A stretch of DNA of 43,651 bases from Saprospiraceae bacterium (GCA_028282725.1 JANQHF010000064.1:1-43651), one strand, 5' to 3'; positions 16,917-27,085 are shown, counted from the first letter of the stretch. Program-made: numbers and translations. Notes: generated by a model from the letters alone, not told the origin.

Positions 16917-19649
16917 ATGGCAGATTATTCATACGTTTTCAATGCTCATCCTTCTTATATCGATTCGATTTACGAACGCTATAAGAAAGATCCTTCCAGT
17001 GTAGAAGATGGGTGGCGTTCATTTTTCCAGGGATTTGATTTTGGAAAAAATAAAAATGGTAAAAAGACCGATATAGACATTCCCGAAGATTTTGATCTCG
17101 AAAAGGAATTCGGCGTATTGTCGATCATCCATGGTTACCGCACAAGGGGGCACCTGCTCAGCAAGACCAACCCCATCAGAACCAGGAGAGATCGACGTCC
17201 ACATTTGGAATTATTCAATTATCAGTTGTCCGAAGATCAGTTAGATGAGCGATTTCATGCAGGTCATGAAATAGGTCTGGGCAATGCCACCTTGAGTCAA
17301 ATCATTGATAGATTAAATACAGTGTATTGTGGCCATATCGGTTTCGAGTATGCACATATTGAAGATAAGGAAAGACGGATGTGGTTGCGCGATAAAATTG
17401 AAAATCGAGAACTCAAGCAGTCTTACGGTCTGGATTTGAGTAAAAAGCGAAGAATACTTGAAAAATTGAATGGTGCCGTTGTTTTTGAGAAATTTCTGAA
17501 CACGAAGTATGTCGGTCAGAAAAGATTTTCTCTGGAAGGTGGGGAGAGTACCATTCCAGCCCTGGATGCTATCATCATGAAAGGCTCAAAAATGGGTGTA
17601 AAGGAAGTAGTTGTCGGAATGGCTCACAGGGGCAGGCTCAATGTTTTGGCTAACATTATGGGTAAGACCTATGATCAGATCTTCAATGAATTTGAGGGCA
17701 CGGCTGTACCTGATTTGAGCTTTGGGGATGGAGATGTCAAATATCATCTTGGGTTCTCTTCCATCATAAAAAATGAGAATAACGATAACGTCTATTTGAA
17801 GCTTATTCCCAATCCGTCACATCTGGAATCTGTCAACCCGGTCGTCGAAGGCTATAGCCGTGCCAAGATCGATATCCTGTACGAAGGAAATTACGACGAG
17901 ATCCTGCCGATCCTGATTCATGGTGATGCCGCAATTGCCGGCCAGGGAGTAGTCTATGAGACAGTGCAGATGAGCAAACTGGATGGTTATTCAACAGGTG
18001 GCACCATCCATTTTGTGATCAATAATCAAGTGGGATTCACTACAGATTTTGATGATGCGCGCTCTTCCACCTACTGCACGGGTGTAGCAAGCATTATTCA
18101 GGCACCGGTCTTTCACGTCAATGGAGATGACCCGGAAGCGTTAATATTTGCCGTTGAACTGGCCACTGAATATCGGCAGAAATTCAACAATGACGTGTTC
18201 ATTGACATGGTATGTTACCGACGCCACGGACACAATGAAGGAGATGATCCTAAATTCACACAACCGGAAATGTACAAGTTTATCAGTACTCATAAGAACC
18301 CAAGGGATCTTTATGTGCAGCAATTATTGGAACAGGGCCAGCTGGAAAAAGAAATGGCCGAGGAAATGGAAAAGTCGTTCTGGGATGAGCTTCAGGCACG
18401 TCTGGACATGGTAAAGCAAAAACCACTACCATTTGAATATCAGGAGCAAGATCAACTGTGGCGCTCACTAAGAAAGACCAAAGAGGCAAAAGATTTCCAA
18501 TACTCCCCGGAGACAGGTATTTCACCGAAAAAACTGAACTCATTGCTCGACCACCTCATGACATTACCAGAGGGATTTGAACCGCTCGGTAAAGTCAATC
18601 GAATTCAAAAAGGGAAACGGAAACTTCTCGATGACAATAAGTTGGACTGGGCGCTGGCCGAATTGTGCGCCTATGGATCCCTTCTTCTGGAAGGAACAGA
18701 TGTCAGGATGAGTGGTCAGGATGTAAAGAGAGGCACTTTCTCACACAGACATGCCATATTCAGAGATGCATCCACATATGAGGAATATAACCGACTGGAT
18801 CATATCGCCGAGGATCAGGGTAGATTTCGAATTTTCAATTCTCTGCTTTCAGAATTTGCAGTATTGGGATTTGAATATGGATATTCCCTGGCAACTCCAA
18901 ATTCGCTGATCATTTGGGAAGCCCAATTTGGAGATTTCTATAATGGCGCTCAGACAATCGTAGATCAATACATTACTGCCGCTGAAAGCAAATGGCAAAG
19001 GATGAGTGGTCTCGTTATGCTTTTACCACATGGATACGAAGGTCAGGGTCCGGAACATTCGAGTGCCCGCCTCGAACGATTTCTTTAATCAGGTGCTGAA
19101 TTCAATATCTCAATAGTAAACATTACAACACCGGCGAACTTCTTTCATGTCCTTCGAAGACAGTTGCGACGGCCATTCAGAAAACCATTGATCGTGATGT
19201 CCCCCAAAAGCCTTTTGAGACACCCTCTATGTGTATCGGGAAAAGAAGACTTCCTTTCCAAGAATAAATTTCTGGAAACCATCGATGATGCCCAGGCTGA
19301 CGTAAAAAAGGTCAAAACACTTCTTTTATGTTCAGGTAAGATTTACTTTGATCTTCTTGAGAAGCAAAAGAAGGATGAACGAGCAGATGTAGCGATCGTA
19401 AGGATGGAACAAGTATATCCTTATCCAAAAGAGCAGATGAACAGATTATTCGAAAAGTACGAAGGGGCTCAAATAAAATGGGTGCAGGAGGAGCCGCAGA
19501 ACATGGGAGCCTGGCAATACCTCAACAGCTTCTGGAGAAATCCTGAAATTCAAGTTATATCTCGCAGGGTAAGTTCCTCTCCAGCAACAGGGTATAAAAA
19601 GGTGCACGACGCTCAACAGCACAATATTGTTGAAGAAGCTTTTAAATAG
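16917..19649 (+). pseudogene. sucA: 2-oxoglutarate dehydrogenase E1 gene with one in-frame stop codon
   Basis: E1 of the 2-oxoglutarate dehydrogenase complex (thiamine-diphosphate-dependent decarboxylation in the TCA cycle). ATG 16917 gives MADYSYVFNAHPSYIDSIYERYK, the normal N-terminus; the TTG at 16890 is upstream of it. Motifs seen include VGMAHRGRLNVLANIMGK, HGDAAIAGQGVVYET, VINNQVGFTTD, CYRRHGHNEGDDPKFTQPEMY and LLPHGYEGQGPEHSSARLERFL. A TAA at 19086-19088 then interrupts the frame, and SGAEFNISIVNITTPANFFHVLRRQLRRPFRKPLIVMSPKSLLRHP continues without any frame change to 19649. The 911-codon length is normal for SucA. In other SucA proteins the position after ERFL is usually Gln, so a single CAA-to-TAA change explains it. 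The truncated product would lack the C-terminal ~190 residues. No sucB follows. Confidence 0.88.
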
Positions 19650-19654
19650 TGATC

Positions 19655-21112
19655 TTATAGAATGATCACCTTGTGGGAGGACTGTGATTCTCCTGTCTCT
19701 ATGCGCAGAACATACATTCCACGTTGTAATCCCGAGAGATTCAATTGAAACCTGGCTTGACCCGGTTGACGTTCCAGAATCATTCTTCCATCCAAGTCAA
19801 ACAGTGCTATGGATTCAATAGACTCTTCACTTTCAATGCGGACATTACCATTGTCGACAGGATTCGGAAAGATCAATACCTCGGATGTCTGTAGATCAAC
19901 AGTTGATGTGGGGGCATCTACAAAGCTCAGGAGCCATGGAATTCCAACATTCAACGCCGGTACAATGCAGTCCGTATGATCCAGGTTCGCTCCTCCGGAA
20001 ACATCCATGGAAGATACATTTTCGGCTCCGTTGGCATTCATCACGGAATCTGCAAGGATGGAATTGGTGAATGGTACCTGGTCATCCGTAGGACAGTACA
20101 ACATTAACACTGGTGCTTCAGGCGTCCAGTCCACGACATCGCTTTCTTTCAAGGCCATATTGAATGGGTGATCTTCATCCATCTCAAAGACATTCAATAC
20201 AGAGTCCACAAATATTTGCTTGGGCACACTGGAGCCAAACTGGGCTACCAGCGTCTGAACGATACGCTCATTCATATCAAAGAGACCATCTCCGGAATCA
20301 ATGAAGGTATTTATATCATTAAGAAATGGATCCTTGAAAACTTCACTTTCATCCTCATATAGCGACGGCAGGATTTCTTTAATCCCTCTTGTACTATAGA
20401 CAAGGTAAGCTGGAAAACCATAGGGCTCATCCCTAAATGCCAAATCCCTCATAACTGATGATACGCTATAAGGCCCGCTCATCGGCAGAGAGGCATCCAC
20501 TGTGAAAAGTTCAGGGACATTTTCCTGCACATATTTATGAAAGGCCATTGCTGCATGACCGCCTTGAGAATATCCGGTTACAAATAGTTGTTCATTCCAG
20601 GCAATTTCCTGTTCCTGCATATACGAATGGACGGCAATCAACATATCGAGGGCAGCTGTAGCCTCTGTTTCTGCGTGAACATACGGATGAAATCCTCGTG
20701 ATGTACCTAATCCAAGGTAGTCAGGAGCAATTACAGCCATCCCCTTTCCGGCGAAAATTGCCCCCAGTTGATATCCACCATCCAGGTTGGATGGCACATC
20801 CGACCTCCCATCCGTGGTGCCGTGTTGATAAACCAGGATCGGGAGTTCACGGTCGATGATATCGGGAAGCATGAGTAGGCCTGAAGCTGTATCCGGCGAC
20901 ATATCTGTACCAGTAGTAGTATAGGTAATCCTGTAAAGATCCACACCAGTGTCCAGACTGATATTCACCCCAAGCGTTACCAATAACAATTGACCTATAC
21001 CAATACTTATATTTTCAACAAATTCTACCGAAACGATTTGCTGGCTATGGGCATTCACGTGAGCCATAGATAAGGCGACAAGCAATAGATATTTAAACCT
21101 GGACAGCATCAT
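19655..21112 (-). CDS. Secreted lipase-like alpha/beta hydrolase with T9SS sorting domain
   Basis: 485 residues. A signal peptide (FKYLLLVALSMAHVNAHSQQ) is followed by an alpha/beta-hydrolase of the secretory-lipase type. The nucleophile elbow is GYSQGG (Ser182), with candidate acid Asp in YCPTDDQVPF and His in NLDHTDC. The oxyanion region is YQHGTT. The last 75 residues are a T9SS type A sorting domain (VLIFPNPVDNGNVRIESEES…GLQRGMYVLRIETGES). It would act outside the cell or on its surface on an ester substrate; the specific substrate is unknown. Its ATG is one base after the stop of the thiolase gene, so the two are cotranscribed. It converges with sucA with a 5-nt gap. Confidence 0.85.
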   Translation of the reverse strand: MMLSRFKYLLLVALSMAHVNAHSQQIVSVEFVENISIGIGQLLLVTLGVNISLDTGVDLYRITYTTTGTDMSPDTASGLLMLPDIIDRELPILVYQHGTTDGRSDVPSNLDGGYQLGAIFAGKGMAVIAPDYLGLGTSRGFHPYVHAETEATAALDMLIAVHSYMQEQEIAWNEQLFVTGYSQGGHAAMAFHKYVQENVPELFTVDASLPMSGPYSVSSVMRDLAFRDEPYGFPAYLVYSTRGIKEILPSLYEDESEVFKDPFLNDINTFIDSGDGLFDMNERIVQTLVAQFGSSVPKQIFVDSVLNVFEMDEDHPFNMALKESDVVDWTPEAPVLMLYCPTDDQVPFTNSILADSVMNANGAENVSSMDVSGGANLDHTDCIVPALNVGIPWLLSFVDAPTSTVDLQTSEVLIFPNPVDNGNVRIESEESIESIALFDLDGRMILERQPGQARFQLNLSGLQRGMYVLRIETGESQSSHKVIIL

Positions 21113-21113
21113 T

Positions 21114-22295
21114 TCATGACATGCGTTCGAGAACTACAGCACTGGCACCTCCCCCTCCGTTGCAAAGTGTCGCACAACCGAGAGATCCATCCTTTTGACG
21201 AAGTACGTGGGCAAGAGTGGTTACAATCCGGGCACCCGAACAACCCAGTGGGTGACCGAGGGAAACAGCTCCGCCATGAACATTCATTTTGTAATGTGAG
21301 ACATTGCATTCTCTTCCAAATGCCATGGGCACCACGGCGAAAGCCTCATTCACTTCGAAGTAATCAATATCGCTCATTTGCATTCCGGCACGCTCCAGAG
21401 CCTTGGGAGCAGCCTTAGTTGGGGCAGTTGTAAACCACAGAGGCTCATGGGCGGCATCCGCATATGCCAATATCTTTGCAATGGGCTTAAGTTCGAATTT
21501 TTCAACCGCTTCGGCGCTTGCCAATATGATCGCCGAAGCTCCGTCATTCAGGGTAGATGCATTGGCGGCTGTGACAGTTCCATCCTTGTTGAATGCAGGA
21601 CGCAATTTCGGAATCTTTTCAAAATTTACATTCTTGTACTCTTCGTCTTCACTGATGACCATTGGATCTCCTCTTCTTTGAGGAATGCTGACAGGAAGAA
21701 TTTCATCTCTAAACAAGCCTTGTTCTGTTGCTTCGGCAGCTCTTTTATAAGAAGAAATGGCATATTCGTCCTGTTCTTCTCGGGAAATTCCATATTTCAG
21801 CGCAGTACTATCTCCACAATTACCCATGGCCACTTGATCATATGCGTCTGTCAAACCATCCTTTTGAAGACCATCGATCATCTCCTGGTGCCCGTATTTC
21901 GAACCCCATCTCATTCTTGGTACGTAGTAGGGAATATTAGACATACTTTCCATTCCTCCGGCCACAATGATCTGCGCCTGACCCAATTGAATTGCCTGGG
22001 CACCAAACATTATGGATTTCATCCCTGATGAACATACCTTATTAACTGTTGTACAAGGGACGCTTTGTGGAATTCCGCCACCGAGCGCTGCCTGCCTTGC
22101 CGGAGCTTGTCCCAGATTGGCCTGGCACACATTCCCCATGAATACCTCATCGACCTGATCACCATTCAGACTAGTCTGTTCCAATGCACCTTGTATCGCT
22201 TTGCTCCCCAATTGAACAGCTGTCAGAGAACTCAGCCCTCCACCAAATGAACCCATTGGGGTCCTGATTGCTTTTATTATAAAGACTTCATTCAT
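21114..22295 (-). CDS. Acetyl-CoA C-acetyltransferase (thiolase)
   Basis: 393 residues, the normal thiolase length. The acyl-accepting cysteine is Cys88 in TTVNKVCSSGMKSIM; NEAFAV, GGAVSLGHPLGCSGAR and CNGGGGA carry the remaining catalytic Asn/His/Cys. It condenses two acetyl-CoA to acetoacetyl-CoA or runs in the degradative direction, depending on pathway. No other beta-oxidation or ketone-body gene is adjacent, so the direction cannot be told. First gene of a two-gene unit with the secreted lipase, which fits a fatty-acid-use context (inference). Confidence 0.93.
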   Translation of the reverse strand: MNEVFIIKAIRTPMGSFGGGLSSLTAVQLGSKAIQGALEQTSLNGDQVDEVFMGNVCQANLGQAPARQAALGGGIPQSVPCTTVNKVCSSGMKSIMFGAQAIQLGQAQIIVAGGMESMSNIPYYVPRMRWGSKYGHQEMIDGLQKDGLTDAYDQVAMGNCGDSTALKYGISREEQDEYAISSYKRAAEATEQGLFRDEILPVSIPQRRGDPMVISEDEEYKNVNFEKIPKLRPAFNKDGTVTAANASTLNDGASAIILASAEAVEKFELKPIAKILAYADAAHEPLWFTTAPTKAAPKALERAGMQMSDIDYFEVNEAFAVVPMAFGRECNVSHYKMNVHGGAVSLGHPLGCSGARIVTTLAHVLRQKDGSLGCATLCNGGGGASAVVLERMS

Positions 22296-22460
22296 GATCT
22301 TATTTTTGGTCTGGTGAATACCCTTGTAAGGTATTCATACTTATTGCATTAACTTTCATTTATTTCAGGAGTCCGGTACAAATCTTATCTTTTTCCGTCA
22401 TAATTGTAAATAATCAAGACAAATTAAATTAGCAGAACGGATGCAGATCAAAACAAATAC

Positions 22461-23483
22461 ATGATGCAAAGACTTACAGTATTAATTCTATTGGGGGTTT
22501 TAATGTTCATCCCCTGTAAGGGCCAAGGTCTGGAAGAAGACAATATGGTCCTTTATGCCAAAGCAAATATTCTTTATGAACAGGGCAGGTATGACGAAGC
22601 CGTCAGAATGTACAACCAGATATTATCCAAAGATGAAAATCACACAAAGGCCTTATTTATGCGTGCCAAAGCAAAGTATGAATTGGGAGCATATAAAGGA
22701 ACCAAGAATGATGCATTGCTATTTATCGATAAGGCTGGAATTACCAAAGATCTCATTGCCCTTATGGCTAAAACAGAGTTTCAATTGTCAAATTATATAG
22801 CTGCAAGAAATTATGCTCGTACCTTTCTTGAACTAGATCCGTATGATGGTACGGTCAACCTTCTTGCCGGAGATATAGCTATGGAAAATGGAAATCGAAA
22901 CGAGGCCTGTGAATATTTTGTAAAGGCAGCCCAGCTTGGAAATTTGCGATCTGAAGACAGAATAAGGTCATATTGTGACCAGGGATTTACAAGGAATGAA
23001 CCAAACAGAGATCGGGTTGAGGTAGTGATGTCAGACCAGGAAACTTCCGACGATGCTAAAGTTGATGACGACTCTTCTCAACAGTCTGAAGGTGGCATTG
23101 TTTCGTTGGAGGATATTGTGCGAGAAGCAGAAGAGTCTGATCCCGCACCAACCAGTCCCACAACTGCTGTGGATCCCAGCGTCGTAAACGATGTGGTGAT
23201 TGATGACAAGCTGACCATATCTATTACCGATGGACTAGGGCACCGTGAAGTCCTTGATCAGCCTCGAATTTTCATGTTATCCGACCAGGACGGACAGGTC
23301 GTCATCGACGTTTGCCTGGACAGCCAGGGAACAGTATCTGAGGCTAGCTTCAACAGGGAACAATCTACAATATTTCGCAGTTCATTGACCTCGTTAGCCT
23401 TAAGGAAGGCCAAAGAGTTTAGATTTTCATCTTCCCGTGCATTTGAACAATGCGGGGTAATGATCTATCAGATTAAATCCTAG
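22461..23483 (+). CDS. TPR protein with TonB-like C-terminal domain
   Basis: 340 residues. A signal peptide (RLTVLILLGVLMFIPCKGQG) is followed by tetratricopeptide repeats at about 27-170 (YAKANILYEQGRYDEAVRMYNQILSKDENHTKALFMRAKAKYELGAY…NLLAGDIAMENGNRNEACEYFVKAAQLG). An acidic, Pro/Ser-rich linker comes next. The C-terminal ~85 residues (DGQVVIDVCLDSQGTVSEASFNREQSTI…LRKAKEFRFSSS) resemble TonB C-terminal domains. A periplasmic scaffold is likely; whether it transduces energy is unknown, since there is no N-terminal TonB-type membrane anchor beyond the signal sequence. ATG 22461 or 22464 are equally plausible starts. Confidence 0.75.
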   Translation: MMQRLTVLILLGVLMFIPCKGQGLEEDNMVLYAKANILYEQGRYDEAVRMYNQILSKDENHTKALFMRAKAKYELGAYKGTKNDALLFIDKAGITKDLIALMAKTEFQLSNYIAARNYARTFLELDPYDGTVNLLAGDIAMENGNRNEACEYFVKAAQLGNLRSEDRIRSYCDQGFTRNEPNRDRVEVVMSDQETSDDAKVDDDSSQQSEGGIVSLEDIVREAEESDPAPTSPTTAVDPSVVNDVVIDDKLTISITDGLGHREVLDQPRIFMLSDQDGQVVIDVCLDSQGTVSEASFNREQSTIFRSSLTSLALRKAKEFRFSSSRAFEQCGVMIYQIKS

Positions 23484-23488
23484 TGGGT

Positions 23489-24277
23489 CTAGATATAGAT
23501 CTTTCCTTCCAGGTAAAGGTCAGCTTTGCCTGAAATGAGGGTTCGGCTACCCATGTCCGTACATTTGAAATAGCCTTTCCTACTTGAAAGTTGGCAAGCT
23601 GAAAGTTCTTTCGTGCTGAGGCGGTCAGACCAATAAGGTGTTAAGGTAGTGTGGGCGCTTCCGGTGGCAGGGTCCTCGTCGATCCCAAATTGAGGGTAAA
23701 AGCACCTGCTGACAAAATCAAATTCGTCATCACCAGGAGCAGAAACAATAATACCCCTTTTTTCCAATTGCGCGATTTTGGCAAAGTCAGGGTCAATTCC
23801 TTCAATTGAAGCCTGATTCTTCACGATACAAAGCATATCTTCTCTTCCCGAGAAAACTTCCAGAGGTTGGATTCCGATCATGCTGGACAAATGCTCAGGT
23901 ATGGGATCCATTCGATCCAGTTGATCCGCAGGAAAGTCCAGCGTCAGCAGGTCACCATCTTTGTTCACCGAAATATCCCCGGATTGACAATTAAAATGGA
24001 TAATATCAGAATCGTGCTGTAAACGATCAAAAAGAACGAAGGCTGTAGCCAAAGTTGCATGCCCGCATAAAGCTACTTCAACGGTCGGCGTAAACCAACG
24101 GATGTGATAGCCAGAACCATCAGGAATGAAAAATGCAGTCTCAGCCAGATTATTTTCTTCTGCAATTTGCTGCATAGTGAGATCGGGCAACCATCCGGTT
24201 AGCGGAACAACGGCAGCAGGATTTCCCGTGAATGGACCCTTGCTAAAAGCATCAACCTGGTAGATAGATAATTTCAT
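23489..24277 (-). CDS. PhzF-family isomerase/epimerase
   Basis: 262 residues. MKLSIYQVDAFSKGPFTGNPAAVVPL and ENNLAETAFF (candidate catalytic Glu46) are the family signature, followed by RWFTPTVEVALCGHATLATAFVLF and DEDPATGSAHTTLTPYW. PhzF proteins have a diaminopimelate-epimerase fold and catalyse proton-shift isomerisations. No phenazine genes are nearby, so the specific substrate is unknown. Convergent with the TPR gene, 5 nt apart. Confidence 0.9.
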   Translation of the reverse strand: MKLSIYQVDAFSKGPFTGNPAAVVPLTGWLPDLTMQQIAEENNLAETAFFIPDGSGYHIRWFTPTVEVALCGHATLATAFVLFDRLQHDSDIIHFNCQSGDISVNKDGDLLTLDFPADQLDRMDPIPEHLSSMIGIQPLEVFSGREDMLCIVKNQASIEGIDPDFAKIAQLEKRGIIVSAPGDDEFDFVSRCFYPQFGIDEDPATGSAHTTLTPYWSDRLSTKELSACQLSSRKGYFKCTDMGSRTLISGKADLYLEGKIYI

Positions 24278-24308
24278 GAGTAAGTAGAACAGAAATTCTC
24301 AAAGATAA

Positions 24309-25795
24309 CTATTGAAGTTCAATCATTTTGTAATCCTCTATCCATGTAGTCGTGTCCGGGTGACCCATCAAATGCAAAATATCAATACTATCTAAACGCA
24401 GATGACCGTCAAGATGGAAGAGGAAATGGTCATTCAAAAAGATCTTTTCGACTCCATCCTCCTGCCTGATCGTTACCTTTTGAGGTGGTGCGAATTCGCT
24501 TTGTGCTTCGTGATTAAAATAATAAAGGGATTCGAATGTATCACCTGCCGATAAACTAAGGAAGATTCCCAGACCGTGCTGTATATGAAGCGCATAGAAG
24601 TCTGATTCTATTCCCCATACAAAACGGATGAGATGATTCGGAGGGGTTCTGAAAATTGTACTTCAATATCATAGTTGTCCTCTGTGTCAGGATATGATTC
24701 CTGGATAAAACTTTCCCTAGTCTCGTGTGATCGCACAATTCTAGTCTGCGGAATTTCATATTCAAAATCCTGATTTGCCCAATTTGGAATGTGAGTTGAA
24801 GGAAAAAATGACTTGTCTCAATAGTATTCTTTTCTAAATCCATAAAAAGGTACAGGTACTTGATTTTCAATTCCCACAAAAGGTCTTCCTCTCATCATAC
24901 TGGTCCAGACTCCGTTATCGAACCTGCTATTCTTGTGTAAACGAGAGAGTACACAATGGCCCAACTCGTGATAAATTAAACTGGCTCTGGCAAAAGCTTT
25001 ACTAAACTTCTCAAGTTTGGTAAAGCTCTGAACCACGGTTGCATTTCTCACAAGCGAAGACGCATGAGAGAACGTCTTTAATCTAACGTGAGTTCGGGGT
25101 AAAGTTACCTGGTTATCAAATAGTTATGCAACCAAATCAGTTATAAATGGAAGAAAAGGCCTGAAGTAGTTTAGAACGTGAAAATTCTGTAACCAAATCA
25201 AGCCACCATGTTTCTTGTTAACCAAGAAACACTGATTGAAATTTTTATTGATTGTGATGACTTCTGTCAAATTTTCAATCCGATCTACCAAAACACTCTA
25301 TTACCTGTTTCTAAAAAGTCACATAACATGAAATGGGCATGATTTAATCTGACAGGCAAAGTATATGCAGACAAGGGATTTATATCCTCAAAGATCACAG
25401 AAGAATTTGCAAGAAAAGGACTTCACCTAATCACCAAAATAAAGTCAAACATGAAAAACAGGTTGATCACCTTACAAGACAAATATCTCTTGCTCAAAAG
25501 AGGAGATATAGAATCGGTATTTGATATAATGGCTGCAATTTGTGACATTGATCACTCTGGGCACAGATCGCCTGCTAATTGCCTTTACACATCTCTTTGC
25601 CGGAATAGTGGCCTATTCCTACCTCGAAAAACTACCCTCTATCCTTACAAAAAAATTATCCCACATCTCTTTATCTCGTTCCCCAAGCTCCTTAATGTAT
25701 GAATGAAACTCCACAGGAATTTCATTCCTGGATTCTCCAATTTCTGTACATCCAATGATAAGGAAGAATGAGATTGGGAAAATCAAAATTCGCAT
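24309..25795 (-). pseudogene. Decayed paralogue of the zinc-peptidase-like lipoprotein, interrupted by an IS982 remnant
   Basis: Reading the minus strand from ATG 25795, MRILIFPISFFLIIGCTEIGES is a lipoprotein signal with lipobox, followed by IPVEFHSYIKELGERDKEMWDNFF, which aligns with PVFEPYVREFIAEGGKRGHNIDF of the intact gene at 26015-26998. About 0.5 kb of foreign DNA follows (IS982 remnant). The homology resumes near 25110 (LKTFSHASSLVRNATVV…LIYHELGHCVLSRLHKN…VPVPFYGFRKEYY). Then there is an in-frame TGA (24818-24820), continued homology (DKSFFPSTHIPNWANQDF), a frameshift near 24640-24660, and the C-terminal laminin-G-like end to TAG 24309-24311. At least three inactivating lesions are visible. 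Confidence 0.85.
25208..25655 (+). mobile_element. IS982-family transposase remnant with internal deletion
   Basis: From ATG 25208 the product begins TLIEIFIDCDDFCQIFNP, typical of IS982 N-termini, then stops at a TGA near SHNMKWA. Immediately after this the sequence jumps to the family's C-terminal part, GKVYADKGFISSKITEEFARKGLHLITKIKSNMKN…KRGDIESVFD, which implies loss of several hundred internal bases. Near HRSP another frameshift moves the ending (LIAFTHLFAGIVAYSYLEKLPSI) into a different frame. It sits inside the lipoprotein pseudogene in the opposite direction. Terminal inverted repeats could not be located confidently, so the ends are approximate; the insertion lies between about 25110 and 25655. 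Confidence 0.75.
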
Positions 25796-26014
25796 AATTC
25801 ATCTTGGTAGTTATTCAGTAATGGTTGTTCAAAATGAATGTATAAAATCTGACTGTTGACAGGCGTTAAGAAGATTTCTTGCCTAGTTAAAAGAAAACTA
25901 GTATGACGTTAATGCTCTTAAAAAATGCGTAATCATGTTGAGCCTAATAAGAAAATAGGTAGCCTCAATCGTCTAAACGACCTGTTAACAGGGAATTTTT
26001 GACTGTGGCAAGTA

Positions 26015-26998
26015 TTATTCAAACAGCTCTAAAGAATAGGACTCAATGGAAAAGTCATTGTTGATTTGTGATCCGTCCATCGCAGTCATTTTTACATAGT
26101 CCAGCTTTGAAGGGTCTATGTGAAATATAAATTCTTCATTGATGAAAATCTGATCGAAGCCATCATGATTTCGGACGGTAATTCGATCGATCTTTCGGTC
26201 ATTTACAAAATTTATATTGTTGTTGTAATATAAGTTGTTGGAAAGACCCTCGAGGTTGACCCCTATCGTATATCCCCAACCCGGGAATATTTCGAGATAA
26301 TAATTCTCTCCAAGGGCGCCCCATTCCAATCGGGTGGTGATTGAATTGTCATCAATCAAGTCGAATCGGATATCAAATTCATAGTTGCCAGTAACGTTCG
26401 AATAATTCTGATTGAATCGGTTTATATCGAAGAGCGTGTCTGTGACAACGGATGGATTAGAAAGTTGAAATGCAAATTTTCTTTCCCCCCATGAAGGTGC
26501 CGGTGTATTGGTATCGAACAATTCATCGAGGTAATGATCTTTTCTGAAACCATAGTATGGAACGGGAAGTCGATTCTGAATTCCGTTAAACGGGTCGCCC
26601 CTCATGATACTTTTCCAGGTCTGATCGCTGAATTGATCGTTTTTGTGCAGACGGTCCAATTCGCAATGTCCCAATTCGTGAAACAAAAGATAGGCTCTAA
26701 AACGCTCGCTAAACCTGAACCAATTGGCCTTATCTATGACGACATGATGTCTTCTGAGTGTGCAAAGGCCCGCGGCTCCATTTAGTGGGAAATCTGAAAA
26801 TTCCACCTTCAACCCAGTATCATTAAAATCGATGTTATGCCCTCTTTTACCTCCTTCAGCAATGAATTCCCGGACATAAGGTTCGAAAACGGGGTCTACA
26901 TCATAGACCGCACCCTCCGCTCCACCTGAAGAATCTTCGCTACATGATAGAATGAGGGCGATGAAGCCTAGAATGAGAAATTTGTGGAATGACTCCAT
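26015..26998 (-). CDS. Zinc-peptidase-like lipoprotein (HELGHC-x-L-x-R-L-H)
   Basis: 327 residues from ATG 26998; the frame opens earlier (27043), but MESFHKFLILGFIALILSC gives a proper lipoprotein signal with lipidated Cys19. A possible zinc site is HELGHCELDRLH (His107, Glu108, His111 and a further His118), followed by the conserved IMRGDPFNGIQNRLPVPYYGF. The C-terminal ~170 residues look like a laminin-G/concanavalin-type beta-sandwich (YEFDIRFDLIDDNSITTRLEWG…). The same catalytic segment is kept in the neighbouring pseudogene, which supports its importance. It is probably exported and lipid-anchored. Activity and substrate are inferred, not known. Confidence 0.7.
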   Translation of the reverse strand: MESFHKFLILGFIALILSCSEDSSGGAEGAVYDVDPVFEPYVREFIAEGGKRGHNIDFNDTGLKVEFSDFPLNGAAGLCTLRRHHVVIDKANWFRFSERFRAYLLFHELGHCELDRLHKNDQFSDQTWKSIMRGDPFNGIQNRLPVPYYGFRKDHYLDELFDTNTPAPSWGERKFAFQLSNPSVVTDTLFDINRFNQNYSNVTGNYEFDIRFDLIDDNSITTRLEWGALGENYYLEIFPGWGYTIGVNLEGLSNNLYYNNNINFVNDRKIDRITVRNHDGFDQIFINEEFIFHIDPSKLDYVKMTAMDGSQINNDFSIESYSLELFE

Positions 26999-27085
26999 GT
27001 TTCCAAAATTAGGAAGAATAAGATTCAATTGAAACCACTTCAAAAGAAGAGGTACAATATCTATTTATTTAACCTTGGTGGACTT

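Noticed and set aside
19164-19649. Separate small gene downstream of sucA
   Set aside because: It is the C-terminal part of SucA in the same frame; the TTG at 19164 is an internal Leu codon.
19649-19669. GTGATC…GATCAC hairpin between sucA and the lipase gene as terminator
   Set aside because: Only six base pairs and no clear U-run.
24556-24879. 107-residue minus-strand gene
   Set aside because: It is a wrong-frame reading of the lipoprotein pseudogene; homology to the intact copy is in the other frames.
25451-25702. Independent 83-residue gene
   Set aside because: It is the frameshifted C-terminal part of the IS982 transposase remnant.
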